Assembly: GCA_019136135.1 (NCBI GenBank) | Contig: JAGVUR010000094.1 | Span: forward strand, 1-39,188 | From: Verrucomicrobiota bacterium | GTDB lineage: Bacteria; Verrucomicrobiota; Lentisphaeria; Oligosphaerales; Oligosphaeraceae | Length of the DNA: 39,188 nucleotides | Reading direction: 5' to 3' | Part shown: piece by piece, positions 1 through 9,589 of the stretch | Layout: every line of letters begins with the position of its first letter | How positions within the stretch are numbered: the first letter of the stretch is position 1 | The notes under the pieces: generated by a model | Told to the model about the DNA's origin: nothing | Seen by the model: only the letters and a program-made list of their open reading frames with translations | Databases searched by the model: none | Program-made: the position numbers and the translations under genes

Positions 1-1
1 T

Positions 2-2392
2 GTTACCTCGCTCGAACTCAAGCTCAACATCAAAGATGCAACCGATTTGACCGTCGCAAAAAATACAAAGGACAACGCATTCGACCTTGCCACATCACAA
101 CTCCAAGGGCAAACCCTACTCAAGGCCGCCCAATGGGACGACCAAACCGCAGAAGCCTCAACGCAATTCTGGCCGTCCCTGCCCAAAGGCACGAGACTCG
201 TTGGCGTTTGCCAAGTGACCGCCAAAGATTCAAAGGTCGGGGTCGCAGTCCAGGATTTCTGGCAACGATGGCCCAAGGGATTCGCCTTGGACAATGACGG
301 ATTGACGATTGGAATCCTACCCACGCAACCCTCAAGGGACTTCGGGAAAACGCTCCCGTACTACCTGCTTTACCCATTCCTGGAAGGCAAGTACAGAGCC
401 AAGTGGGGCATGGCTTTCACCGAGCGAATCACAATCGACCCATCAGGCACAATCTCACTGGATCAGTTGATCGCAGACAGGGATTGCCAGATCGTACCGG
501 TAATCCCGGCAGAATGGTACAACGAAACAAAGGTCTTCGGCCACGTCTCGGTACCCAAGGGAGCCCAGTTCAAAGCCTGGGATATCTGGTTCGAAAATCA
601 ATACGACGCAGAACTCAGAAGACGGGAACAACAACGGGAATACGGATACTTCAACCTCGGCGACTCATTCGGTGAACGAGGACGGAACTGGACCAACAAC
701 GAATATGACCCGGCACACGGACTCTTCATGCAATTCGTCAGAACGGGAGAAACGAAGTACTTCCGCCTGGCGATGCAAATAGCCAGGCACCAGGCAGACG
801 TCGATATCGTCAACGCATACCCCGACCCATACTACATCGGGGCAAACCACCAGCATTCAATCGGACATACAGGACAATGGTCGCAACACCATCACAGGGC
901 TACCTGGACACATAGGTACGATTACCACACCGACGCACAAAACGGGCATACATGGACAGAAGGAATGGCAGACGCATGGTGCCTTGCCGCAGACCCAAGG
1001 CCTTACGAGTCGTCAGTCCTGCTCGGAGAACACATCGTCTGGGGAATGTCCCACAAGATCAAGAAACTTGGAACCCACGAACGAAGCGCAGGATGGTCAG
1101 TCAAGGCGATCCTCTGCCTCTACAGGTACCTGGGAGACCCACTTTACCTCGAAGCCGGCAAGCGCATCGTCGAAATCGCCTTACAAGAACAAAAGTTCGA
1201 CCAAGGTGGCGCATGGCCGCATGTCCTTCCCGGCGACCATCAAGGGAAGCAACCAGGCGCGGTCGGAAACGCGCTCTTCCTCGTCGGAGTCGTCGTCTCC
1301 GGCATCAAGGACTACTACGAGGTGACTGACGATCCCAGAGCCGCCAAGTCCATTGTCGCCGCCTGCGAATGGATCATGAAAAGCTACGATCCAGACCTAT
1401 GCGGATGGCCCTACACAGCACGGGTTGACGGCATGCCGCTCTGGGACATCAACCCAGGTGGAAGTTCGATGCTCCCGCAACCTGTCGCATTCGCAGGACT
1501 GCTCACCGGTGACAAACGATTCATCGACGCGGCACACGACACGATCGAAACAATGCTGTTCAGGGCCCGTGGCTCCTCGGGAAAGGCTTTTGGAAGCAAT
1601 ACCCTGATGATGCACAATGCCTTGGGCATCATCCAAGAATGGTACCAGAAGCACAAACCTGACCAAGTCGATACGCTCCTGAGCGAAAACCTCGAACGCA
1701 AAATGATCCTAAAGACCAAGCCTGCAAGGTCACTCAGAAGCCGCGCCCCGAACATCAAGACGTTCCTGGTCAAGATCAACACACAAAACCCAACAGCGTC
1801 AATCGTCAGAACGCCTACGGGGGCAATGCCAAAGCGAAACGAAAACTCCAGCGTGCTCGTCAAGGACAAAAACGGAAAAACAATCCAAGAGTTCACATGC
1901 TCGACCGATGTCGAAAAAACATTCGAGGCAAAACTCCAAGGGAACCCCGGAGACGTCTTCACCATCCAGGTCGACGACGACCAGAGGGCACATTGGCACG
2001 TGGCAGGTCCCGACATCAAGGCGATGGCGGTCCTCACGGACAAATCGACACTCGCCAGCGTCGGTTCAGCCAAGTACTTCATCGACGTCCCGGAAGGAAC
2101 CCGTCAATTCAAGGTCAAGCTGACCGGCATTCATCGCGGGCATTATCAATGCATCATTCAGGACTCCAACGGAAACCTAGTCTTTGAGTTCCAAGGAGAG
2201 CACTTTGGAGATGCCCAGATCGTCACCCTCAAGGGAGTGCAGAACTCATCCTGGCACGATGTGGATTGCTCGAAGGCGGCTTTCGGCAAGCCATGGTCAA
2301 TCATCCTTTCGGCAGCCCAGGACATCGGAGTGGAATTCCAGGGCATCCCGCCAAACCTCGCGATCTCGCTGGATCAAATCTTCCAGCCTTGA
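2..2392 (+). CDS. PcRGLX/YetA-like (PL26-related) polysaccharide-active enzyme, 5' partial
   Basis: The reading frame is already open at base 2, so the true start and any signal peptide lie outside the window; about 797 codons remain. The middle of the protein carries a run typical of the YetA/PcRGLX family: 'NLGDSFGERGRNWTNNEYD', then 'HGLFMQFVRTGETKYFRLA', 'ARHQADVD' and an aromatic/His-rich stretch ending 'HTWTEGMADAW'. In the characterised fungal member this family is a rhamnogalacturonan exolyase (PL26) with a beta domain, an (alpha/alpha) barrel and a C-terminal beta domain; the many regularly spaced helices here fit that barrel. The last ~200 residues look like an added beta-sandwich. 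A PL8 lyase follows 71 bases downstream on the same strand, which supports a polysaccharide role. The substrate is inferred from the family only, and another (alpha/alpha)-barrel lyase or hydrolase is possible. Confidence 0.6.
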   Translation, partial: VTSLELKLNIKDATDLTVAKNTKDNAFDLATSQLQGQTLLKAAQWDDQTAEASTQFWPSLPKGTRLVGVCQVTAKDSKVGVAVQDFWQRWPKGFALDNDGLTIGILPTQPSRDFGKTLPYYLLYPFLEGKYRAKWGMAFTERITIDPSGTISLDQLIADRDCQIVPVIPAEWYNETKVFGHVSVPKGAQFKAWDIWFENQYDAELRRREQQREYGYFNLGDSFGERGRNWTNNEYDPAHGLFMQFVRTGETKYFRLAMQIARHQADVDIVNAYPDPYYIGANHQHSIGHTGQWSQHHHRATWTHRYDYHTDAQNGHTWTEGMADAWCLAADPRPYESSVLLGEHIVWGMSHKIKKLGTHERSAGWSVKAILCLYRYLGDPLYLEAGKRIVEIALQEQKFDQGGAWPHVLPGDHQGKQPGAVGNALFLVGVVVSGIKDYYEVTDDPRAAKSIVAACEWIMKSYDPDLCGWPYTARVDGMPLWDINPGGSSMLPQPVAFAGLLTGDKRFIDAAHDTIETMLFRARGSSGKAFGSNTLMMHNALGIIQEWYQKHKPDQVDTLLSENLERKMILKTKPARSLRSRAPNIKTFLVKINTQNPTASIVRTPTGAMPKRNENSSVLVKDKNGKTIQEFTCSTDVEKTFEAKLQGNPGDVFTIQVDDDQRAHWHVAGPDIKAMAVLTDKSTLASVGSAKYFIDVPEGTRQFKVKLTGIHRGHYQCIIQDSNGNLVFEFQGEHFGDAQIVTLKGVQNSSWHDVDCSKAAFGKPWSIILSAAQDIGVEFQGIPPNLAISLDQIFQP

Positions 2393-2463
2393 TGAACGAC
2401 TGACACGCAGGGAACAAAATCGCTCAATTACTAGGTTCCTCCACCCTTAACAGGAAATCATCA

Positions 2464-5304
2464 ATGCACTACACCCTTGCACTTGCCATGGCGCTGGCAT
2501 GCGGAATTACCTTCGCAAATGAAAGCCTGACGCTCACAACACTACAGAAACGCCAAATCATTCCCAATGACGAAAGCGGTTCAGTCACCGTCGATCACAC
2601 GAAAAACATCATAACATGCACCAAGGACGACGAAGAAAAACAGGTCGTTTTCATACTCGCATTCGACCCAATCCAACCACTCGAATCAACTCAGAAAGCA
2701 CAACTGTCATTTAGGTTGCAGGGAATCGGTGGCGGATTCATTGGAAACGTATCGCTCATAGCGAAAAACAATGATGGGCATGAAACATTGCGGAAAAAAC
2801 TCCTTGCCATCACAGGCTACGAAAGACTAACGCGTTTCATCTGGGAATTGGAAATTCCAAAACACACGAAACACATTGAACTTGGTCTCGATATTGTCAA
2901 GCCAAAGGCCATTTGCAACATTGATTCACCAAACCTAAAATTTATCGTAAATATCCCAAACCCAGACAAGGCTCCAACACTCGTCTGGCCCGACTTCACG
3001 CCAATTGAAGTCAAACAACAACTCCTGAAAGACGAAAACCTAAATCTCAAACTCGAACAAGTCGACATGCTCAGGAAAAAACGGGCAAACACATGGAACC
3101 CAATGAGCGAGAAAAACGCAAAAACAAACCTCGAACACTTGGAAAAAATACTCGACAATGGTTGCTTCGAAGACTATACAGACGAGAAAATCTACGACTA
3201 CCTCCTCAAGAGAGGAACCCATTATCCAGAGGAGAAAACCGTCGAGGTAATGCTTGAGTACGCTGCCGCCAGGCTAGTGGAAGCGTCAAGATTGTGTGCA
3301 TTGCCAAAGTATAAAAATGATAAAAGAATCCAAGAAAAATTCCTCAAGTGCGCAAGCTATTATTTCACTAGGGAAATCGAGCGTCCGCGAAGCCGACTTG
3401 ACTGGTGTTCAGGCGCCTTTCTCCTCCCTTCTGCGGCATGTAGCGTCTACTTCAGCGCCTTTGACAAGATGCAAGCTGTGGAATCCGGCGACATTTCAGA
3501 CCCATTGGCGGTCAAGGTTAATAGACTCTGCCGGATCATCGCCCCAAGATGTTATACGGAGCAACCCAGATTTGACGTTCTCAATCCTTTTGATCTCGAA
3601 CACTTCAGAAACAGTGGAGCCTGGACAGGTGGAAACTTCGGATATCGACCGTTGCTTGACGCCGCACTCGTATGCCGAAACCCAAAAATGCTGGACACTC
3701 TCTACCAAATCTGTGCAAACGCACTAAGTGTCAGTAGCTGGAACACGCGAAAATCAGCATTCTGGATGGAATCCATGACCGCAGATGGTGCCGCATGGGG
3801 ACACGGTGTCCAAGGATATGTCTGGGGATACCCAATGTCAGGAATCGAAGCCGTACTCAAGGTACTCACAGGACTAAAAGGTACTTTCTGGCAACAAAGC
3901 CTGAACATCGACAACCTCATGCTCGTAGCCAATTATGCCGAAGGTTCAATGTGGTACATTTATCAACCCAATGGATACACGCTCATGGCTCCTGGACGGC
4001 AATCACTCAAATTCGGAAACTTCAATACGCAAAAACACGGCGCAATTTTGGCGAACCGACTTGACGAACTCGTACCAGAAACAGAAACAGTCCACAAGAA
4101 AAGAATCGAGACAATCAGAAACATTGCCATGGGAACACACCCGGAAAACACAGGCAATCGTTACTTCTGGAATAACGATGATATGATACATCGGCGACAA
4201 AACTACTACATCGGCATCAACATGACCAGCGCTAGGTCAGCAAGCACCGAGGTCATTGATGTCGATACCAGCCATACAGAATTCTTCGGTTCGGGCGTCA
4301 CGTTCATCATGCTCAGACCGGACGCTTTCTGCACCCTCAAGGGCTTTTGGGAATTCTCGGCATTGCCAGGCACAACAGCCAGACAATGCGAACTCCACGA
4401 CAATTATCAGAACTGGGGAGGCTACAAAGGCAAGCACAACTTCGCAGGAGGCGTTTCGGACGGTACCATCGGAGCATGCGCCTTCAAATTCGAAATTGCA
4501 CCAGAACCCAAATTCCCACAGGTTGACATCTACGGCACGCGGGCTCACAAGGCATATTTCGCTCTAGAAAGTTCGTTGGTTTGCCTAGGTGCAGGCATTC
4601 AGGACGATACCGGCAAGGCGGAAGTCAGAACATGCGTCAACCAAGTACTATGGAACCCAGACGCAAAAATCTCACAAGGCGGAAAAAACTTCAACCCAAT
4701 CATGCTTGGAACAGACGAAACCATAAAGAACAGTGACAAACTCCTCATATGGAACGATCAAATCGGATACGATATCAGAGGAAACGCAAATGTTAGAATC
4801 CAGGCAACTAAGCGTAATGACAAATGGATGAAAATCTATAGAAATGCCAACAGGAACATTGAAAACAAACCAGAAAAAATGGATGTGCTCGATATCAGAA
4901 TCCAGCATGGAACCAAACCTTACAACGAGTCGTATCAATACATCGTCTATCCAAACTGCCAATCCACGAAAGATCTCCGCAACTACGCTGACGAAAACGA
5001 CATTCAAATTCTAGAAAACACAACCCAACTACAAGCAATCCAACAACGATCAACACATGTCGTCCAAGCCGTATTCTACGCCCCTGGGACGCTCAAAACA
5101 GACGAGCTCGACATCAATGTCACAACACCCGTCAACTTGATGCTCAAGAAAAAACAAGACGGAAAATGGATCGGATTCGTCGCAGACCCAACTCAAAACC
5201 CAGATCTTAAAACGATAGAAATCGAAGTCAACGGAAAAATTACCGTCGTTGAAATGCCTCAAGAACCCTACTGCGGTCAAACCGCAACTTTTACCTTCAA
5301 ATAA
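2464..5304 (+). CDS. Polysaccharide lyase family 8-like lyase (hyaluronate/chondroitin/xanthan lyase superfamily)
   Basis: A 946-residue protein with an N-terminal signal-like segment (about residues 1-18), a beta-sandwich of about 150 residues, an alpha/alpha toroid (about 185-490) and a super-sandwich domain. Known PL8 enzymes cleave uronic-acid polymers by beta-elimination. The catalytic pattern is visible: Asn391 in 'AWTGGN', His447 in 'ADGAAWGHG', Tyr456 nine residues later in 'VWGYP' (the usual His-to-Tyr spacing), and Arg512 in 'APGRQ'. The super-sandwich hallmarks 'FWEFSALPGTTARQ' and 'FAGGVSDGTIGACAF' are also present. The start ATG has AGGA about 9 bases upstream. The gene lies 71 bases after the YetA-like gene and is probably co-transcribed. 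It is visibly richer in A and T than that neighbour. The substrate cannot be read from sequence. Confidence 0.85.
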   Translation: MHYTLALAMALACGITFANESLTLTTLQKRQIIPNDESGSVTVDHTKNIITCTKDDEEKQVVFILAFDPIQPLESTQKAQLSFRLQGIGGGFIGNVSLIAKNNDGHETLRKKLLAITGYERLTRFIWELEIPKHTKHIELGLDIVKPKAICNIDSPNLKFIVNIPNPDKAPTLVWPDFTPIEVKQQLLKDENLNLKLEQVDMLRKKRANTWNPMSEKNAKTNLEHLEKILDNGCFEDYTDEKIYDYLLKRGTHYPEEKTVEVMLEYAAARLVEASRLCALPKYKNDKRIQEKFLKCASYYFTREIERPRSRLDWCSGAFLLPSAACSVYFSAFDKMQAVESGDISDPLAVKVNRLCRIIAPRCYTEQPRFDVLNPFDLEHFRNSGAWTGGNFGYRPLLDAALVCRNPKMLDTLYQICANALSVSSWNTRKSAFWMESMTADGAAWGHGVQGYVWGYPMSGIEAVLKVLTGLKGTFWQQSLNIDNLMLVANYAEGSMWYIYQPNGYTLMAPGRQSLKFGNFNTQKHGAILANRLDELVPETETVHKKRIETIRNIAMGTHPENTGNRYFWNNDDMIHRRQNYYIGINMTSARSASTEVIDVDTSHTEFFGSGVTFIMLRPDAFCTLKGFWEFSALPGTTARQCELHDNYQNWGGYKGKHNFAGGVSDGTIGACAFKFEIAPEPKFPQVDIYGTRAHKAYFALESSLVCLGAGIQDDTGKAEVRTCVNQVLWNPDAKISQGGKNFNPIMLGTDETIKNSDKLLIWNDQIGYDIRGNANVRIQATKRNDKWMKIYRNANRNIENKPEKMDVLDIRIQHGTKPYNESYQYIVYPNCQSTKDLRNYADENDIQILENTTQLQAIQQRSTHVVQAVFYAPGTLKTDELDINVTTPVNLMLKKKQDGKWIGFVADPTQNPDLKTIEIEVNGKITVVEMPQEPYCGQTATFTFK

Positions 5305-5391
5305 TCAATCCCACTGCACCACACTCTTCAAATCCCCCACGAGGCGCTTGTCACATGCCTGCTGAATACTAAATTGATGAATTTATTAGCT

Positions 5392-5671
5392 TCATTCAAT
5401 GCAAAATGGCGGGAGTTTTGGCGTAGTTGCCTTTTTACCTCCTTCATGCCATTGTCAGAAACAACTTTTTACAAAGATAGTCGTGTTCATTAGTGCTACA
5501 TGTCTCAGGGCGTCCGGGATGTTTGGAGTCGTGTAGTCGATAGTAATCCTCCCTATCAAGCAAATGCCCGCGAACAAGCATCTCTGACTTCGTATCCTTA
5601 GAACGAATTTTACCCGTATTCATACTGCGTACTGCGCTATTCAGAGGGCGAAGAATTATGCCTATTATCAA
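5392..5671 (-). pseudogene. vsr: Broken vsr (very short patch repair endonuclease) remnant
   Basis: Vsr nicks DNA at T:G mismatches produced by deamination of 5-methylcytosine and usually accompanies a C5-methyltransferase gene. Reading from the TTG at 5671, the frame gives 'RSMNTGKIRSKDTKSEMLVR' and then 'YRLHDSKHPGRP', the conserved Vsr N-terminus. After that point homology jumps to another frame, which reads 'MNTTIFVKSCF' and then a TGA where the conserved Trp of the Vsr 'GCFW' motif should be. Beyond the stop the same frame continues 'WHEGGKKATTPK', again Vsr-like. So there is one frameshift and one nonsense codon, and the catalytic core is destroyed. It directly follows the AlwI-like gene, overlapping its stop by a few bases, as the last member of the restriction operon. 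Confidence 0.85.
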
Positions 5672-7227
5672 TGAATCAAATCCTTCAATTCAATTCTACG
5701 ACCTATTGAAAAAATACGCTTCAGCTGTTCATGAGAGAATTTTTTCTCCGAATGCAGGTTGATGAGTTTAATCATATTCGAGACGGGCATTGCACTTCCA
5801 GGAACGCCAGATTCATCGGCAATGCTCTTCAGCTGGTCATCGATTGATGGGCTGAATCCTCCAGCAATGTAGCTGAAGAAAGCCAAAGGCAATGCGGATT
5901 TGCTGTAGCTTGCCAGTCCATTGATGTAGTTGTGAATCATTCTGTTCCGGTGATCATTGCTGATGCTGTATTTACTATATGCCTTGTTGTCAATGATAGC
6001 TTGGTAACCAGCCGAATCTGAAAGAACCAGCACATCGGGAGTTAGACCAGCCGCTCCGATATGTGTGGCCTCAAAGCCAAATGTATCCTGAAAAATTGTC
6101 TGTGTGGCACGTTCAAAATCGGTAGCATCTTCACGCCCTCTAAATGCCATCTCAAAGTACTCGTTCATGAATGAGCCAATCGCTCCATGGGGATACAACT
6201 TTTGCAGAACTGCCCCTACCGTTAAGGAGTTAATCCCTGTCTGATCAGCTATCAATTCAACCAAGTCTGAGTTGATTGAACTGATAGGCTTGCGAATAGA
6301 TTCACAAATGAAGGCTTTCTTGATCTTTTGCTCTTGTACCATATATGACGTGACTACATATGCTCCAGTCAAATCGCGTGTATCTTTCTTGTGCTTAGGG
6401 TCAATGCCATATTTTCGTTGAAAGAACTCATGTTGATGCGGCCTATCAATAAACGTCGGAGTGACAGAAAGAATGCGTTCCACATCCTTTTCACGTCCTT
6501 CCAAAATGCGGAGTTTTTGATCTTCACGCCGTGCCAACTGGGTATATTCTATCCAGTTGAACATGGTGTTGGCAATATCCATAAGATGGCTGTATGGATC
6601 ATTATAATTGACCGCACCCTTTGACGGTGCATACAACTCAGCAAAATTCTTGTGAAGAATTCGGTCGCCGTCATTTCGATAGGCAAGGATGCGCCCCACA
6701 ATATGCTCATGACATTTTTCAGCTTCATTTTCTGCTTCGGTAATGACAATCTTCGCCAGCTCATCCTGCGTAATGTAGTTGACTCTTGAGTCACTTATAA
6801 GTCTGAGCAGATACCTGAAAGGGCGGATTTTGAATCGCTCTGCGACATTCACGCCACGACTTACGGAGAAAGCAGAGGGGAACTGATATTTCAACACCTG
6901 TTCAGTCAGAACAAGAACTGGGGAATCGCCGTTCATTATGGCCTCCCCAGCCAAAGTCAACTTGATTTTTCCCGTGTTTTCCTGCCTGAACACCAGCCCC
7001 AAGCTTTTTATCCAAGCCATGTAGGTACGTCCACCCCCGCCAGTCTGGTCACGTCGCTCGCCTTCACGCTTCAAACCAGCATTTTCTAGTGCCTCCTCAA
7101 AGACAAGATGCGTATCGCGTTCGCCTTTCCACTCTTGGTCAAGTGCATTCTCCGCGATTGTGGATAGTATTTCAGGAACTGAATCAAGTTTACGTTTGGG
7201 GCGAGTGACCAACCAGTAATTCAGCAT
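5668..7227 (-). CDS. AlwI-family type II restriction endonuclease
   Basis: A 519-residue protein beginning 'MLNYWLVTRPKRKLDSVPEI' and carrying 'ENALDQEWKGERDTHLVF', the N-terminal signature of the AlwI family (PF09491). The mid-protein 'RFKIRPFRYLLRL' is also typical. A PD-(D/E)xK core is visible near the C-terminus: Asp398 in 'LTPDVLVLSD', then Asp413 and Lys415 in 'AIIDNKAY'. Family members such as AlwI recognise a short asymmetric site and cut beside it; the site for this protein cannot be predicted. It sits third in the methyltransferase, NgoFVII-like, AlwI-like, vsr order, 18 bases after the NgoFVII-like gene. ATG at 7227 is chosen because the conserved N-terminus starts there, though the upstream GGAG is distant (about 13 bases). 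The gene is intact, unlike vsr beside it. Confidence 0.85.
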   Translation of the reverse strand: MLNYWLVTRPKRKLDSVPEILSTIAENALDQEWKGERDTHLVFEEALENAGLKREGERRDQTGGGGRTYMAWIKSLGLVFRQENTGKIKLTLAGEAIMNGDSPVLVLTEQVLKYQFPSAFSVSRGVNVAERFKIRPFRYLLRLISDSRVNYITQDELAKIVITEAENEAEKCHEHIVGRILAYRNDGDRILHKNFAELYAPSKGAVNYNDPYSHLMDIANTMFNWIEYTQLARREDQKLRILEGREKDVERILSVTPTFIDRPHQHEFFQRKYGIDPKHKKDTRDLTGAYVVTSYMVQEQKIKKAFICESIRKPISSINSDLVELIADQTGINSLTVGAVLQKLYPHGAIGSFMNEYFEMAFRGREDATDFERATQTIFQDTFGFEATHIGAAGLTPDVLVLSDSAGYQAIIDNKAYSKYSISNDHRNRMIHNYINGLASYSKSALPLAFFSYIAGGFSPSIDDQLKSIADESGVPGSAMPVSNMIKLINLHSEKKFSHEQLKRIFSIGRRIELKDLIH

Positions 7228-7245
7228 ATTCTTTTATCTCTCCGA

Positions 7246-8235
7246 TTATCTCTTGCGCAACCGTGTTTTTCGTGGAACGCTGAAATCCATATAGTAGTTT
7301 TCATCGTCAAATTTTGTGAAGGTCACTGTCCGTCTTCCATACTTGTCCAAATCGGCATCTTGGACAAACGCTCCTGATTGTAGCCCTAGACGTCTGCGGA
7401 AGTACGCGCCGATGTCTGCATTTGAATTCGGTGTTTCAATAGCTTTCCCATCCATTTGCGCCACGGACATCTCGAACATCTCCCCATCATCAGTTGCGAC
7501 ATTGAAACGAACGGCAAGAGGCGGGAAAAAATGCGTTCTCTGAACTGGAACGGGAACAGCTATGTAAGCCTGATTTCTGTTTCTAGATTCCCTTTGTCCC
7601 CAGTTCAGCCCCGAACTTTTGGGGACGCGACCAGTCCTTGTGGAATATAGAGGAAGTTCAACACTGGTGACGACTACATTCCCGCTGTCAAAGGCGATGC
7701 TTGATTTTGGCACGAAAAGTTCCCTTGCTCCAGCGGCAATGGCAGGCTTGATGCCCCTTACAATCGGTACTGACTTCTCGATGTCCGGCATCAGGCAGTC
7801 CATTGCGTGTCCCAATTGCTGGCGGTAGTACTTGTCTGCCAGCATCGGGTCGCATTCAGCAAATGCCTCATTCTGCACGTTGAGAACGAAGGCCTGCTGG
7901 GTGTAATTGGCTGAGCCAATATAGGCCTCCACGGGCTTCCCGTTGGAATACCACACATAAAGTTTTGTATGTGTAGGCTTTCCACACTGGTAATGACAGC
8001 AGAAGCGGCTTCCACTGTCGTTCACGAGATTGACAAACCCCCTGTGGTTGGTAATCGTAATGCCGTCGATCGGGCACATTCCGACCAAAACGGATAACTT
8101 AAAGCCTTGGTTGCCAAGCAAATGCCTTACGGCCATCGCTGAAGTGGCATAGCCCGATACGATTTTCAGTTCATCCGCTTTTCGTTCCAACGGGTCGAGA
8201 AGCACCTTTTTGTATAATTCTTGAGTAATAAGCAT
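7246..8235 (-). CDS. NgoFVII-family (phospholipase D fold) restriction endonuclease
   Basis: A 329-residue protein if started at ATG 8235, which has GTGGA about 6 bases upstream; the frame is open 18 codons further, but only to a TTG. The phospholipase D-type active site is visible: His89 and Lys91 in 'KPTHTKLYVW', then the conserved 'AYIGSANYTQQAF' around residues 105-116. This matches the NgoFVII restriction enzyme family (PF09565), which uses a single-HKD fold and is expected to act as a dimer. It lies between the C5-methyltransferase (43 bases away) and the AlwI-like gene on the same strand, so it is probably in the same transcript. A free-standing PLD-like helper nuclease is the alternative, but the methyltransferase neighbour favours restriction. 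Confidence 0.8.
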   Translation of the reverse strand: MLITQELYKKVLLDPLERKADELKIVSGYATSAMAVRHLLGNQGFKLSVLVGMCPIDGITITNHRGFVNLVNDSGSRFCCHYQCGKPTHTKLYVWYSNGKPVEAYIGSANYTQQAFVLNVQNEAFAECDPMLADKYYRQQLGHAMDCLMPDIEKSVPIVRGIKPAIAAGARELFVPKSSIAFDSGNVVVTSVELPLYSTRTGRVPKSSGLNWGQRESRNRNQAYIAVPVPVQRTHFFPPLAVRFNVATDDGEMFEMSVAQMDGKAIETPNSNADIGAYFRRRLGLQSGAFVQDADLDKYGRRTVTFTKFDDENYYMDFSVPRKTRLRKR

Positions 8236-8278
8236 CTGTTGTCCACGAAAATTATTTGAAAAATCTAGAAGTGTCAGA

Positions 8279-9589
8279 TTATTCCTCAAAGTTTGCTGGA
8301 ACCGATGGATAGTCCACGCCAGCGAAGGTTTTCAGTATGGCTTCAAAGATGATCTTTGCCCCTCTGCAAGGGACGGCCATGCCAATCTGTTTTCTGACGG
8401 ATTCCTTGGAGCCATGAAACACATATGTATCGGGAAATGTCTGCAATCTAGCACGTTCCCTGTTTGTCAGCGCACGAGGTTCTGAATAGTGGTAGATATG
8501 GGTGCCACCACCGCCTGATCCAGTAACTGTATATGCTGGCTTGTCGGGATCGAGGCGCTTGTAAATCTGGCTGATTTTAGCTCCTTTGACATTCAGCTTG
8601 AGTTCTGGCGGAAGTTTAGCGGTAAATGCGTTTTCGCCTGGTCTAATGTGCTTGAGCCGTTCCACAACCTGCGCTGACTGTCGTGTCAGCTCTGAATTTG
8701 GAGCGCCAGTGGGAATAGGAGGCTCCTCCAAGGCTGTACGGCACGAATTGTCGATATTGGCGTATGGAGCAGGACTTGGAATTCTGAATTCGTATGGCAA
8801 ATCATCCCTTATTCCAACAATGATGATACGATGACGTGCCTGCGGAATGCCATATTGCTCAAACTTGTAGAGGTTCGGGTAGAGCCGGTACCCTGCCTCA
8901 CGCATATCAGCGAGAATCTTTTGGAAGGCATTGCCTTCGTTTGCGGATCTCAGCCCCCCGACATTTTCTGCAAGAAACCACTGCGGCCGATGAGACTTAA
9001 GTACTTTAACTCCGTATGTATAAAGTGGACCATAAGCACCCTCAAATCCCTTTTGTTCACCAACTATGCTAAAGTCGTTGCACGGGAATCCGAATGCAAG
9101 GGCGTCAATGGGAGGCAAGGAATCAAGGTCAAGTTGCCTGACATCGCCGCAAATGACCGTTTCTGGAGCATTAGGACAAATGTTGCGCCTATATGTCTCG
9201 CAAGTCTCCTCGTCATAGTCATTCGCCCATTTATGACCAATGTTGAAACCAGGAATCCCAATGTCTGCATGCTTTGCCCCCCAGCCAAGTCCGCCTGGAC
9301 CACAGAACAATTCGCCCAGCATAAAACGGGCGTTGGCATTGTCCGCTTGTTCTGGAAGGGCAACTGTCATTGTTTCTGCTAGTGGTTCATCATGGATAAA
9401 CTCCACAATATCCCCGACATCACAGCGCAAGGCTTTTCCTATTTTCATCAGCGTCTCCATGGTCATGTTCTCATTACGCCCCATTTTGGCAAGAGACACA
9501 CTACTTATCCTTGCTGACTCAAGAAGGTCTGTCTTCTTCATTCCTTTGTCGATAAGCAGTTTCCAGAGTTTATTGTAAGAACATCTCAT
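8279..9589 (-). CDS. DNA (cytosine-5) methyltransferase with fused N-terminal Cro/C1-type HTH
   Basis: A 436-residue protein from ATG 9589. Residues 1-65 form a Cro/C1-type helix-turn-helix ('NKLWKLLIDKGMKKTDLLES', then 'ISSVSLAKMGRNENMTMETL'). The methyltransferase domain follows: motif I 'ELFCGPGG' (93-100), motif IV 'FGFPCNDFS' with catalytic Cys170, motif VI 'ENV' (208-210), motif VIII 'QARHR' (250-254), motif IX 'RALTNRERARLQTFP' and motif X 'GMAVP' (403-407). The gap between motifs VIII and IX (about 115 residues) is the target recognition region. A GTG at 9658 would add 23 residues of low complexity, so ATG 9589, where the HTH starts, is preferred; no strong ribosome site precedes it. 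Known C5-methyltransferases with N-terminal HTHs (M.SsoII, M.EcoRII group) repress their own promoter. It is first in the restriction operon and should protect host DNA. Confidence 0.92.
   Translation of the reverse strand: MRCSYNKLWKLLIDKGMKKTDLLESARISSVSLAKMGRNENMTMETLMKIGKALRCDVGDIVEFIHDEPLAETMTVALPEQADNANARFMLGELFCGPGGLGWGAKHADIGIPGFNIGHKWANDYDEETCETYRRNICPNAPETVICGDVRQLDLDSLPPIDALAFGFPCNDFSIVGEQKGFEGAYGPLYTYGVKVLKSHRPQWFLAENVGGLRSANEGNAFQKILADMREAGYRLYPNLYKFEQYGIPQARHRIIIVGIRDDLPYEFRIPSPAPYANIDNSCRTALEEPPIPTGAPNSELTRQSAQVVERLKHIRPGENAFTAKLPPELKLNVKGAKISQIYKRLDPDKPAYTVTGSGGGGTHIYHYSEPRALTNRERARLQTFPDTYVFHGSKESVRKQIGMAVPCRGAKIIFEAILKTFAGVDYPSVPANFEE

Noticed and set aside
8235..8289. Longer start (TTG 8289) for the NgoFVII-like gene that overlaps the methyltransferase
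   Set aside because: ATG 8235 has a ribosome site at good spacing and opens the conserved region; the extra 18 residues look unrelated.
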